Of a DNA stretch of 64,000 nt, positions 21,535 to 32,114 are shown one piece after another. The position numbers were made by a program, and so were the translations under genes. Positions within the stretch are counted from its first letter, which is position 1. The number at the start of each line of letters is the position of its first letter. Source of the DNA: Toxonevra muliebris (taxonomy: Eukaryota > Arthropoda > Insecta > Diptera > Pallopteridae); the NCBI GenBank assembly GCA_963691655.1, contig OY829328.1, positions 73,102,400 to 73,166,399 on the forward strand, read 5' to 3'. The notes below the pieces were generated by a model. The model saw only the letters and a list, made by a program, of their open reading frames with translations. It was not told where the DNA came from and ran no database searches.

Positions 21535-23005
21535 TGCAGGCACTCACAATAGAAGTTTATTTAAATATTATTAGAACAAATTTATAAAACATTCTGTTGA
21601 AGTTTTTTCAGCCTTCTTCTTTTTATTTGGTTGCTGCTTTTCTTCTGTTGATACTCTTTACATTTATCGGCACAAACACGTACGTAGTAGTGATGAAAAA
21701 GTTGGTACAATTGTACCTTTTTCCGACTTTTTCGGACTACAAGGTACATTAGGTACAATAAGCACATTTTAGGTACAATTTGTCATTGACCAAAATAAAT
21801 TTAACACTTGATTACAAAGAAAAAAAAAATGTTTGCAATAATTATCTACTTAAATTTAATTTGCCTGTGCTGTATTGCTTAACTTTAAAGCTCGCTGCTC
21901 TGATATTGCTGTTTATAAAGGGAAAAATATTGCAAAAATTATCCAAATCGAAATCAAAGTTTTTTGGCAAAAAAAAAAAGTCAAAGTCATAAGATTTTTG
22001 AAATTTAGCAAAAATTTTATGAAATGTAACCTTCTTATGACTTTGAACCTAGTAATAAACATTATCCGATTTCAAAAATTATTTTTGCATTATGTATGTT
22101 TCCTTTTATAAACTTTAATAACAGAGCTCTAAGCTTTGAAACAAATCTTGGCTAAAAATTTTTGAAAATCCGAAAATTATGATAGAAACTTCGGAACTTT
22201 CAAGACCAATATTATCAGATTTAAAAGTTTGTTTCTCCTCTCTAGTTTTCGATTTGTCGTGCCCTAAAATGTTATGTTTTTATGACCAATTTGTTTGACT
22301 CACTGCATATGTTCTGCAATAATTTAACCTAATTTATATATAACGAATATCGTTTTCATGTTTTATTTATTTTTTTAATTGTTAACTTGTAAGTGAAAAT
22401 TAAATTTCATACAAAAGCGTTGAACCAATATTTTAGATACATTCATGCTCATTTCGGTACAACTTTTTTGGTACATTAGGTACAATTTGAAATTTGTAAA
22501 TTTCATCCCTGCTATATGTATATAACACAAGAGAGGAAGGTGCAGCTACGAGTATATACAATCAAGCCGAGACTTCTATATCGACTCTCACACTAAAGCA
22601 GATCAGATAAAATTGCAAGAAGTCGAGTCTCTGCTTGATTGTATGTAGCCGAATAACAACTGCATGCATAACTTCGTTTCTTACTGGTTTCGTATGAGAG
22701 CAACGAAAACGGAACTTTTCACTTGACGGTTGTTTTTGGAGTTTTTGCACTCTTCTTCTTTATATTTACTGAAGCTTTTTTTCTGTTGATACTCTTCACA
22801 CTTATCGGCACAAACACGTACGTAGTACACGTATACGGAAAGCTCTCTCATTAAAGTATATGAGATAAAACTGCGAGAAATCGACTCTCTGCTTGATTGT
22901 ATGTAGCCGATCCCCAGATGAACTCGTTCGCTAAACACTAACAACAACACAACTTCGTTTCGTATTAGCTTCGTTTGAGTGTAATGAAAGCTCGTTTCCA
23001 TTGTT
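21535..23005 (-). repeat. family 4 dimeric repeat, copy A (interrupted)
   Basis: On the minus strand it carries the same blocks as 31085-31770 and 45130-45785. These are AAGCAGAGAGTCGA, GTGTTATATAC, GTGTTTGTGCCGATAA and AGAGTATCAACAGAA, each present twice. It ends in the CTATTGTGAGTGCCTGCAG tail (21538-21556, opposite strand). Without an insertion of about 823 bp (21689-22511) it would be about 650 bp long, like the other copies. Head-to-tail internal dimers occur in all three copies. It may be an LTR or a non-autonomous element; its termini are not proven. Confidence 0.65.
21689..22511. mobile_element. hAT-like element inserted in family 4 repeat
   Basis: The family 4 sequence breaks after CACGTACGTAGTA and resumes at TATATGTATATAAC, as comparison with 31560-31600 shows. 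The inserted DNA starts AGTGATGAAAAAGTTGGTAC and ends GTAAATTTCATCCCTG, so the complementary ends are of CAGGGATGAA type. GTACAATTGTACC and GGTACATTAGGTACAATTTG subterminal words are present at both sides. No long ORF is seen. Confidence 0.6.
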
Positions 23006-23879
23006 TTTTTTTTTTTTTTTTCATTTCAAAATTTTCAATTCACATTTGATTGATCAGGTAAAAACGATTTTTTGTGGTTATGTGTGACTACTCAATTGGT
23101 TAATATTTGCCATTAGAAGAGACGATGTTGGAGGATACAACAGATTCGTGTATGATTCGTGAACTAATTTGTAACTTCAGAGCAAACGGCCTGAGTAAAA
23201 TTCCTTCAACGAACCTTACTTTAAATTATTTTTGGCAAATTTTTCCAATTAAAACCTACAACAGTCTGTTCGTTATTAATCGGCTTCTTTCCAGTATTTT
23301 TAGTACGATAGAGCCGCCATAGCGAATTCGACCAAATTACATGTCTAATCCACCCATTTTTAAGCTATATCAAAATTCAGGGCCTGAACGTCAAAGAGAA
23401 GTCGGTTAGAAACTGACAGGTCTGAGCAACCGTTGATTTTTCATACATTGATGTCGCTCTATATTCGGTGTGTATGTATGTTCCAAATGCAATTATCCCC
23501 AGTTAGATCGATCGTAATCATAATTCATGAATACAGAAGTAATCTTTGGCATGGGCTTAGTGGTATCCTCTATAGGTTAGTTTTTGTTAGATTGGCTGTC
23601 TAGGTACCTGCCTAAACGACCTATTGTGATACCACATAGTGGGGGCTACAGTTGTATGCCGGTTCCAAAAAGCGGTTCTTAATGATGATGAAATCCTAGT
23701 ATACTACCCACTAGACTATCTAAGTCATCGTGATCTCTCAAAGTATTCAAAATCTCAAAGTTGGTGGTACTTTTATAGATTTGATTTAGTTCAAAATATA
23801 TGTATGAGATATTTATCAGGAAATGTGGGATGAGGATTTGAGGTATATGTTTTTATTCTTAAGTTCCCCCTTCTCCCTT
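23006..23879. other. mostly unassigned DNA
   Basis: A 71-codon ORF at 23107-23322 (+) has ordinary amino-acid composition but matches no family I know and has no splice support. Inverted words GTGGTATCCTCTATAGGTTA and CTAAACGACCTATTGTGATA (continuing CCAC) at about 23560-23637 suggest a small foldback. Confidence 0.35.
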
Positions 23880-25075
23880 CTTTTAGTCTGAATTTGATCT
23901 GAGTTTTGATCAGAATTTGGTTAGAATTTTGTTCTGAATTTTAGTTTGACTTTTGGGTTAAGTATTGACATAATTTTTGGTCTGAATTTTGTCAAAGTTT
24001 TGGTCTGATGGCTTGCGTTTCGGTCTAAAGTTTGGTTTGAATTTGAATGTGAATTTGATCAAATATTTAGATTAATTTTTTGTGCTGATTTTGTTTGTCT
24101 GAATTTTTATTTGGGTTTTGTTGTTATTCCCAAGTTCTCCCCCTCCCCTTCCCTCCTCTTCTCCTGAATTTCATCTTTTTTTCTGAATTTGATCATAATT
24201 TTGTTCTGAATTTTAATCTGACTTTTGGTCTGAATTTTGTCTAAGCTTTGGTCTGAGTTTGTCTGAAATTTTAGTGTAAATATGATCAGATTTTCAGAAC
24301 AATTTTTTTTTCAGAGTTTTAGTTTGAATTTGTTTGCATTTTGCCGGTTTTTGGGTTTAATTTTTGTTTGAGTTTTGTTGTCATTCCGAAATTCTCTCCT
24401 TCTCTATTCTTTTGGTCTGAATTTCATGTTTTTTTTGTTTTGAATTTGGTCTGAATTTGGTTAAAAATTTGATCTGAATTTTGATTGAATTTGGTAAGAT
24501 TTTCGTTTTGAGTTTTTGTCTGAATTTTAGTTGAAATTTTTATCTGTCTTTCGGGTTGAGTTTGGACCTAATTATTGGCCAAAATTTTACCTAAATGCTG
24601 TTCCGATGGCTTGGAGTTGGGTCTAGATTTTGATCTGATTTCGATCAAGTTCAAACTAAACTTGATCAGATTTTTGAATTGATCTTTGTTTTAAGCTTCA
24701 ATGTGAATTTAGTTTGATTGCAATCAAATAATTGTTGATCCGAGTTTTTTTTTTTTCGACCAGATTTTGGTCTGAATTTTCATATCAGCTTTGGTTCGAT
24801 TTTTGGCTTGAATTTTGGCCTTAATTGTGGTTTGAATGTTGGCATGAATTTGCTCTACATTTTTGTTTGAATTTTGGTTCAATTTTTGATTTGAAATTTA
24901 ATTCAATTTTTGGTCTGAATTTATTCGGAGCTTAGATCCGAATTTTGGTCTGAATTTTTGTTAGAATTTTGGTTTCATTTTTTATTTGAATTTTGATTCA
25001 TTTTCTGGTCTGAATTTATTCAAAGTTTAGATCCGAATTTTGATCTGAATTTTGGTTTGACTTTGATGTATGTAA
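23880..25075 (-). repeat. degenerate GGTCTGAATTTT repeat block (1.2 kb)
   Basis: TTTGGTCTGAATTTT, GTTTGAATTTTGG and TTTGATCTGAATTT words recur throughout. This is the reverse complement of the AAATTCAGACC words at 18-20 kb. CTTCTCCCTTC-type pyrimidine patches interrupt it near 23870, 24140 and 24395. No frame is maintained. Confidence 0.75.
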
Positions 25076-26609
25076 TTTATTTAGGGGAGTGGCATTAGAT
25101 CACTTGTTTTCCAAACTGGCACAGACGCATTTCAAATGACTACATAAGATTCATTAATGCAGCGTTTAAAGAAGTCGACCAGTGCCGATACTTTTGTACT
25201 TTTCCATTGCAGTTAGATTTGTGTTGGTTGGTGGCTGGCTCGAGATATTAGGTGTTCTAACTAGAAGCGAAAATGAAAACTGAGTAAACACGAATTGTTG
25301 TTGTTGTCGACGATAACGAGTGCGCGTATGTTGCATTTAAGAAAATACATACATACATATTTATGTATATATTTCTATGCCACCAACGAGACACACTGCA
25401 ATCAGCAGCAAATACCAGAGAGCAACGTTAACGCCAACGCTCCGGCTCGCACACTCCAAAATAACACCCTCAATATTATTGTTGTTTTTGTTTGTTTTTT
25501 TTTTTATATATTTTTTGTTTCAGCTGAATATTGTCGATGATGGATTTACTGATTCCGTATTGAGTGTGATGTTGTTGGTGTTGAGGTTGAGACTGAGACT
25601 GCGATTGGTGCTGCTGCTGCTGCTGCTGTTACAACTCATGCTGCTCCACCAAATACCACCATTGATTTCTTGGTTATAAGGGCAAACCTAATGCTGGCTG
25701 CTACTTCTTCGTCTTACATTTAGCATCTTGTTCTTCTTCTTCTTCTTTTTTTATGTACTTTAAGCAGACTGCTCAGCATTTTTCTGTTCTGTTCTTCACG
25801 CTTCACTTATTACAATCAAGTAGAAACAGCAAACGTTGTATCCATTGGAATATTTTGTCTTTGTATCCTATGTATATGTAATTGTATGTATGTGTGTATG
25901 CATATGTCTGTCTCAAGAAATCAGACTCGTCAACATTTTCTTAAATTTTCGCAAAACGTTGATGATGAGACCTCATTGCACTTGATTCTTTTTTTCGTTT
26001 TTATTTCAACGTTTGGAATGAATAATTGTGAGTGTGAATATGTATTTGTGTGTGTGTGTGGGCCGGCCTGCTTGTTTGGGTTTCTGTGTGTGTGTGTGTG
26101 TGGGAGTTAATTAAGCTTACTATGCAAATTGCAGATTATTTTTTTTTTCTTTTACCTACATTTACATAAACATAACTAGTTACTACATATATTTATTCAA
26201 TGTTTGTATGTATATGTAAATGTAGTTAGTCTAATTATTTCCATTATTATAGATAAACTAAACAAACTGTAAGTTACTATCATACGAATATCTTTAAAAA
26301 TATGAGAGAAAGAGAGTCTCATAGAGTGCATGAACAAAGAGAGTGAGAGAGCCGACATCGTGATCAAACTTTTTTCATATGAATAAATTTATTGCATAGG
26401 ATTTAAGCAGAGACGTCGGCTCTCTCAATCTCATCCCAAATTAACGAGTAAGTGACTTCAAAGAAATTTACAGTTACTGTTAGGTTGTGTTGTTTTTGCA
26501 AAAAATTCTTTTACTGCAAATACACACATAACTATGAGAGAGAGGAGAGAGTGTATTTCGTGTTGTTCTTGCTAGAGTTGACTTTGTTTGCTTACTTACA
26601 TATCCACAT
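25076..26609. other. AT-rich DNA with trinucleotide and TG microsatellites
   Basis: It includes CTG repeats (25610-25630, Leu or Ala runs depending on frame), CTT repeats (25725-25750) and TG runs (26045-26105). A good acceptor-like TTTTTTGTTTCAG precedes 25523, but its phase-1 frame stops within five codons. Near 26345-26435 GAGAGAGCCGACATC and GACGTCGGCTCTCTC form an imperfect inverted repeat. Confidence 0.45.
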
Positions 26610-27787
26610 CAGGGTTGATAAATGACTTTTTCGATTTTGTATGAAATCGATTAAAAAATTGTACTAAATGACATAAAATTGTACCGAATTCCTTTAAATA
26701 TGAAATTTAAGTTTAATTTTTTTCGAGTTTTATTTAACTAAAACATTAAAAATTAACAAAATGAAACAAAATTTAAATATCCTATCTGCTACATTATAAT
26801 TTCGGGACAAAACTTTAATGATTTTTATTCTATAGAGATAAAGAATTAAAACTACAAAGTTTTCGGGTCAAAGCTACCTTGTAGAAAATCGAGTTCATGA
26901 TATAAAGTTTATATTATAAATGGAAAATTCATATAGAGTGAATGACTTTTAGTTTTAAACTTATTTCCGATTTTTAAAGGAGGAAAGAAGTTTTAAAATA
27001 TTAGTGCGTGGAAAGCATAAACAAGATTATCTCACTGGAACCTGAAGAGAAAAGCTTAATACATAGATAGGTGATGAATCATCTTACATCACAATAGTTG
27101 TATCAAAATACCTAAAAAAGTATTTAAATGTGTACATAATGATGAAAAAAGAATTTTTTAATTATCATCACTAACAAAAAAAACCCTGACTTGCTATCAA
27201 ATGGTAATGCAAGAGCGGACTGGGATTGATTATTTATAGAGCACACTTCCCAAAAATACCGAGGAATAAAGAAAATTGGGAAATAATAGTTTGTGGAAAT
27301 ATAGTCTAGTAAGAGTCTTCTTTTCACTATTAAAGACAAATTTACTCACTAAAATTGTTGGAATTGTCCTAAAATAGTACAATTGTATCAAAAAGATTAT
27401 GTCTGATCCACATAAAAAAGTAAAATTCGGCTGTTTCCGCCGTTTCACTAGTATCATACATTCAGTGCTTTCACACAAGCCTTAAAAAATAATGCGAACA
27501 TGCCAAACAATGGTGCTTGGGAAGATAAAGAGAGTGAGAGAAATTGGTTTGTTGTAATTTTGGAGTTTGCATGCAGATCCAAACGAAATAAAATGATTCG
27601 TAATACAAAAGGTTGCCGATCCAGGTTTCAGTATTCACCCATAAGAAGTTTCACTTCAAAAATTTAATTATTTTTTCAACTATAGCCATGAAGTTTCATT
27701 TTGGTCGCTTGTCGTCATAAGACCATCTGTTTTTTTTTTTGGTTCCTGGTCCTCCTAGGTCATCAGTTCGACTTCTGTTTAGAACTA
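26610..27787. other. hAT-like left end and unassigned AT-rich DNA
   Basis: CAGGGTTGATAAATGACTTT at 26610, followed by GTACTAAATG and ATTGTACCGAATTC words, resembles the ends of the hAT-like elements at 14333 and 32195. No partner end or ORF is clear. ORFs at 27124-27478 (-) are short and unrecognised. Sequence up to 27785 shows no gene. Confidence 0.4.
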
Positions 27788-29094
27788 AGGAGTGAGATTG
27801 AAAAAATCTTAACACACGTTTTACCTAATAACTTTTTCTGGGTGTAAAATTTAAAAATTTCTTTGATCTAGTTATCTTTGAAAAATATGTCAGCTGTTAT
27901 TTTTAATGACAAACATGTTGATTTATTGTGAGTTTGATCAAAATGAGTGAAGAAAAAGAAGTACGTCCTAAAATTATTAAAAATTTGCAAAAAAAATCTA
28001 AATTGGTCCTACAAAAAATTGGCCAAAGAATTGAAGGTCTGCCGTCAAACTGTTTCCAATGTTATTAAACAGTTTCAGGAGAATTTGACCATCGATAGGA
28101 AACCTGTTTCGGGAAGACAACAAGGACCACATGATATTGGGAAAGCCAAGAAAATAGAAAGCATATTGAAAAGATCTCCAAACACATCTGGTAGAAAAGC
28201 TGCCCGGTTAGCCCAGTGCTCTGACTATTTGATGCGAAAAGTTAAAGCCAATGCAGGTTTGAAAGCATACAAAGTCCAAAAAGTTCCAGACAGGAATGCT
28301 GCAAAAAATTTAGACGCCAATACTTTTTCGAAAATTAAAATCGAATTTCATACAAAAATATTCATGTTGTATAATGGACGACGAAACGTATGCACTGGCA
28401 GATTTTACGCAGCTTCCGGGTCAAAATTTTTATGTTGCTGATGCTTGAGGGAATGTCGAAGAACAATTTAGAATCCAAAAGCAGACAAAATTTCTTTAAA
28501 AATTCCTGGTATGGCAAGCTATAAGCAGTTGCGGCAAAAGAAGCAAGTCATTTGTTACAGTGGGCTCTATAAATACCGAAATATACATCAAAGAATGTTC
28601 GAAAATATTTGACTTCTTCCTTTCATAAGAGAGCACAATGTGTCTACAGATTTTTGGTCCGATTTGGCATCATGTCACTATGGCATGAAAGCTCTGGAGT
28701 GGTACCAAAGTAATAACATAGTTTTTGTACCAGGAGAGGCCAATCCTCCAAATTGTCTGGAGCTAAGACCAGTGGAGAGATATTGGGCTCTTGTGAAAAG
28801 AAACTTTAAGAGCACGAGCACAAAAAAGGTGTCCCAAAATATCGAATATTCGATTTTAAAAGGAGATGGGCAAACTGTTCCAAAAAGGTGTCTGAAACAA
28901 CTATCAAATCTCTAATGGAAGGCTTAGCAAAAAAGGTCCACGAGTTCATAACTAGAACTATAAAAGTTATATTTTTCTGTAATTTGTAAAATATTATCAA
29001 TTAAATAAAAAAAAAAAAAAATCAAAACTCTAAGATCAACCGTTTAAAAATTATTGAATTTTATATATGTTAAGAATTTTTCGATCTCACTCCT
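27788..29094 (+). mobile_element. Tc1/mariner (DD37E-type) element, copy 1
   Basis: The terminal inverted repeats begin AGGAGTGAGATTGAAAAA (27788) and, on the other strand at 29094, AGGAGTGAGATCGAAAAA. TA flanks both ends (27786-27787 and 29095-29096), the hallmark target duplication of the superfamily. The 1307-bp length fits one transposase gene. The transposase relic inside is broken, so the element cannot mobilise itself. A sister copy with a replaced middle lies at 42395-43995. Confidence 0.92.
27942..28989 (+). pseudogene. DD37E Tc1/mariner transposase, frameshifted
   Basis: This encodes the cut-and-paste transposase of its element. The probable original ATG at 27942 (MSEEKEVRPKI) is knocked out of frame by about 27990. 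Past that, the helix-turn-helix region (SYKKLAKELKVCRQTVSNVI) and SGRKAARLAQCSDYLMRKVK lie in a second frame. Another shift near 28365 leads to MDDETYALADF, whose first catalytic Asp is at 28377-28382. A TGA interrupts shortly after. SDLASCHYG supplies the second Asp (28661-28663) and RPVERYW the Glu (28775-28777), with 37 residues between them, giving DD37E spacing. The C-terminal part needs one more shift near 28850 to reach TAA at 28987. This spacing is known from the ITmD37E lineage in insects. The gene is dead. Confidence 0.85.
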
Positions 29095-29283
29095 TATTCA
29101 TTTAGAAATTCTGGTATCCTAGCAACGGTACAAGACCATCAAAGTTCCATTTTATTACAACCTGTTAGTTTTAATATTCATCTATGGAAAACTTGAGTTA
29201 TTAAAAATTACAAATGCTCGTCTCCTAACTGTAAGTACAAAAATAACTGTTCAAGTACGGTATGAACCGCTTTCAAATTCTTA

Positions 29284-29559
29284 TGCACCATACACATTGA
29301 CAACGGCAGCTACACGACTTCATCTGTCAAATTATAAAAACATATTTTCTTATGAAAACGATTGTTTTGGCGACGACACGACCACATTTAAATCTATTTT
29401 TAATTTGACAAGCGTCAGAGAGAGAAAAGAGTTTGCTTTTGTTGTTTTTACTGTGTTTGCTTTTCTGTTAAGTAGCTGACTACACGGCGACAGTTGAAAG
29501 CCGACAGAATTTCGTAGTTGTGTGTTCGAGTGGCTGCTGTCGTCAATGTGTATGGTGCA
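29284..29559. mobile_element. 276-bp MITE with TTA target duplication, next to the protease
   Basis: The ends TGCACCATACACATTGAC and GTCAATGTGTATGGTGCA are perfect 18-bp inverted repeats. Similarity continues inward (AACGGCAGCTACACG versus GACAGCAGCCACTCG). TTA occurs immediately outside both ends (29281-29283 and 29560-29562). TTA/TAA duplications fit PIF/Harbinger-like elements. It lies 60 bp beyond the protease stop codon, so the protease transcript may read into it. Confidence 0.85.
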
Positions 29560-29619
29560 TTAGAAAAGCGAGGAGTCCCACCAGCAATCGATCGATTTTT
29601 TAAATGCTGGATTATTTTT

Positions 29620-30384
29620 TCAAACTGAAGATGCAGCGCTGTTGATCCAAGAACGAAAATAGGCAACATCGGAATAGACATCAGGAAAATCGTCATTAGC
29701 GCAACCATCACCAATAAAAGAAGATACACCAATCAAAACATTATCAGAGACCAATGGGCCACCGGAATCACCGTCGCAAATACCCTTCCCTGGAGCAATA
29801 GCACAAATCATTGATGTCTTGATATCTTCGCTAACATACCCATAAGGTGAGGATGAGCATTGAGAGCGTCCAACAATTTTAACATTGACATGTTGCAAAG
29901 TTTCTGAGGGTAGTCTCACCCATTTATTGACACCCCAGCCGGTGGCTTCAGCAGTAGCACCATTATCAGGACCCGATGTAGCTAACGTAATATTCTTGAC
30001 GGTAGAGCTGTATTCTACAGAAGAATTCAAACGGATGACAGCAATATCGTTCTCCATAGTGTTAGTATTGTAACCTTTGTGCATCTTAAAGGCAGCAACT
30101 GGAATGAGAGTACCACCAGAAGTCCAATTTGTGGCACCAACGCGAACTTTCAGCAAAGATATATCTGCATTTTCCAAACAATGAGCAGCAGTTACAATGA
30201 TTTTTTTATTGTAGATGGAACCACCACAAAGGTGATAACTGTTATTTTGTAACGAAACTTGCCAAGGATAATTGCTAATAGTTGTATTTGTACCACCAGC
30301 AATGAAAAACCGTGGAGAGCCCTCGGGATTGGAGGCACTAAATGCGTAAGCGGCGGCCGACAAGAAAACTACCAACTTCAACAT
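29620..30384 (-). CDS. S1A serine protease (chymotrypsin fold), secreted, single exon
   Basis: The 254-residue length is typical for insect digestive trypsin/chymotrypsin zymogens. Residues 1-16 form a signal peptide (MLKLVVFLSAAAYAFS), followed by a short propeptide ending at Arg25. The catalytic triad is His68 (TAAHC), Asp113 (NDIAVIRL) and Ser207 (GDSGGP). Six cysteines are placed for the three standard disulfides (53-69, 176-194, 203-228). Two features are odd. The sequence after Arg25 is FFIAGG rather than IVGG, so cleavage at Arg would leave two extra Phe before the usual N-terminal Ile. The position equivalent to residue 189 at the base of the S1 pocket is Gly201, not the trypsin Asp, and the SSFIGDGC loop recalls Jonah-type enzymes. 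Elastase- or chymotrypsin-like specificity is more likely than tryptic. There is no intron and no frame damage. It is probably expressed in gut, which is inferred from the family. It lies antisense within a presumed giant intron. Confidence 0.93.
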   Translation of the reverse strand: MLKLVVFLSAAAYAFSASNPEGSPRFFIAGGTNTTISNYPWQVSLQNNSYHLCGGSIYNKKIIVTAAHCLENADISLLKVRVGATNWTSGGTLIPVAAFKMHKGYNTNTMENDIAVIRLNSSVEYSSTVKNITLATSGPDNGATAEATGWGVNKWVRLPSETLQHVNVKIVGRSQCSSSPYGYVSEDIKTSMICAIAPGKGICDGDSGGPLVSDNVLIGVSSFIGDGCANDDFPDVYSDVAYFRSWINSAASSV

Positions 30385-30438
30385 GTTTCAATGTAATGAA
30401 CCGGTTACGAATAACTGTGATCTTCATAAAGCGACACT

Positions 30439-30445
30439 ATTTATA
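30439..30445 (-). promoter_or_regulatory. TATA box of the serine protease gene
   Basis: On the minus strand TATAAAT lies 55 bp upstream of the ATG at 30384. A start about 28-30 bp downstream would fall at TCACAGTTATT, near an initiator-like sequence, leaving a short leader of about 25-30 nt. This is the usual layout of insect digestive protease genes. Confidence 0.7.
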
Positions 30446-30694
30446 CATTTGCAGGGGCTTAAAGGTACTTGAAATGGATTTAGGAATGCTCGTTTTTTCC
30501 AGAGAAAAAAATTTTTTAATTAAAATTAATAGCTACATGTGCAAACAGCGATAGCAGCAATGGCCTTCAGGAAAGTTTTAACAATGGCAAATGTTTGCAA
30601 CAAAGTTCTTAATGCGACTGAATTCCTAAATTTGAAATCTTCATGAGTTGTTATCCCAATAAATTTGTTGATAACAGAATTATAAATTAAAGTG

Positions 30695-31066
30695 TCTACA
30701 AATCTTGGTGGAATCGATTTATATTCATGTTATTTTCCTGGAGGACGTAATGGAGCTACTGGAGAGATAAAGAAGGAAATTCGCAGCTGATATTCACAAG
30801 TTTACTACTACTAATAACAACTATATTATCGGTGGAGACTTTAATTCCAGGCACCAGTCTTCTGCTGAGGAAATATATTATGCATATAAAAAATTAGAGA
30901 TAAGCGTTCCCAAAAAATCTCCTACCAATATTAAAAAGTCACTACCACTACTGATTAAACTAATGATCCGACTTCGGAATGCGATAAGGCCACATTGGCA
31001 ACGATATAGGAATGATGCCGATAGAGTAGAACTTAATCAATTAAACTTCAACATACACAGTGTGAG
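30695..31066 (+). pseudogene. LINE (Jockey/I-type) ORF2 fragment with internal deletion
   Basis: Reading frames joined by one shift show YFPGGRNGATGEIKKE, then NNYIIGGDFNSRHQSS, a signature of the AP-endonuclease domain of non-LTR retrotransposons (the GGDFN core). They then jump to RLRNAIRPHWQRYRND followed by VELNQLN, which resembles the linker before reverse transcriptase. A stop (TGA near 30788) and a frameshift separate the first two parts, and the end of the endonuclease domain is missing. No reverse transcriptase motif follows, because family 4 sequence starts at about 31085. Confidence 0.65.
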
Positions 31067-31084
31067 CTATCCGGCGCTAGAAAC

Positions 31085-31770
31085 AACGGGAATCGCTTCG
31101 TTGTTGCACTCATACGAAACTAATAAGATAAGTGTTTAGCGAACGAGGTCATATGAGGATCGGCTACATAGTACAATCATGCAGAGAGTCGACTTTTCGC
31201 AGTTTTATCTCATGTGATTTAATGAGAGAGCTTGATTCGTTATATAGCTGCTTTCCTCTCATGTGTTATATACGGGCACTACGCCACGCTTGTGTCGATA
31301 AGTGTATGTAGAGAGTATCAACAGAAAAAAAGCTTCAGAAAATAGAGAGAGGATGCGTGCAAAAGCTTCAACAACAACGGTCACATGAAAAATCGTGTTT
31401 TTGTTGCACTCATATGCAACTAGTAAAAAATTAAGTTATGCAGTTGTTATTCGGCAACATACAATCAAGCAGAGAGTCAACTTCTCCCAGTTTTATCTCA
31501 TGTGTTTTATTGAGAGAGCCGCGCCAAGTTCCCTCTGCTTGATTGCATAAAGCTTAACTTTCCTCTCTTATATTATATATGTATGTATACTACGTCGTGT
31601 TTGTGCCGATAAGTGCAGAGAGTATCAACAGAAGAAAAGCAACAACAAAATAGATGGAAGAAGACTGCAAAAATTTCAACAGAATTTGTTATAAATGTTT
31701 TCTAATAATTTTCAAATAAACATCAAAGTTTCACTTCTACTGTGAGAACCTGCAGACACTTACTTTTTTT
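31085..31770 (+). repeat. family 4 dimeric repeat, copy B
   Basis: Two head-to-tail units (about 31095-31395 and 31400-31700) share GTTGTTGCACTCATA, GCAGAGAGTC.ACTT, CAGTTTTATCTCATGTG, TGTGTCGATAAGTG/TGTGCCGATAAGTG and AGAGAGTATCAACAGAA. The tail adds AATAAA-like CAAATAAAC and TTCTACTGTGAG..CCTGCAGACA, the latter also at the end of the other copies. No coding capacity was found. Confidence 0.7.
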
Positions 31771-32114
31771 TGCTTTGATTTTCATGTTATTTTCAATCAT
31801 ATTCCTTCATTTCTTATTGATTTTCTACAGTACTATAGACCCTGCCTACAATTTTTGTTTTTTGTTGTTTTTTTTTCAATTATATTTTAATGTTTAGCAA
31901 AAACATTGGAATTTGTGAGATCTATTCAACGATATGCAACATCAATAAACGAAAGTTATGAGCAAAAGTTAAAACATGCTCCAACCCTGACGATACTTCC
32001 TTACTCATTGAGTGTGTTTTTGTTTGGCTCAAAATAGGTGTCAAAATTCTTAAATTGGCAATTTTTCGAATTTTTTCCCCCCCCTAATGTGAAGAAACGG
32101 AATGATACCAAATT
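31771..32114. other. AT-rich DNA, no gene seen
   Basis: Unremarkable sequence between family 4 and a hAT-like end, with T runs near 31765 and 31860 and a C9 run near 32080. Confidence 0.4.

Noticed and set aside
25377..25679. 100-codon ORF ending in Leu runs and an acceptor-like site at 25522
   Set aside because: CTG microsatellite translation. The phase-1 frame needed after the first exon stops within five codons.
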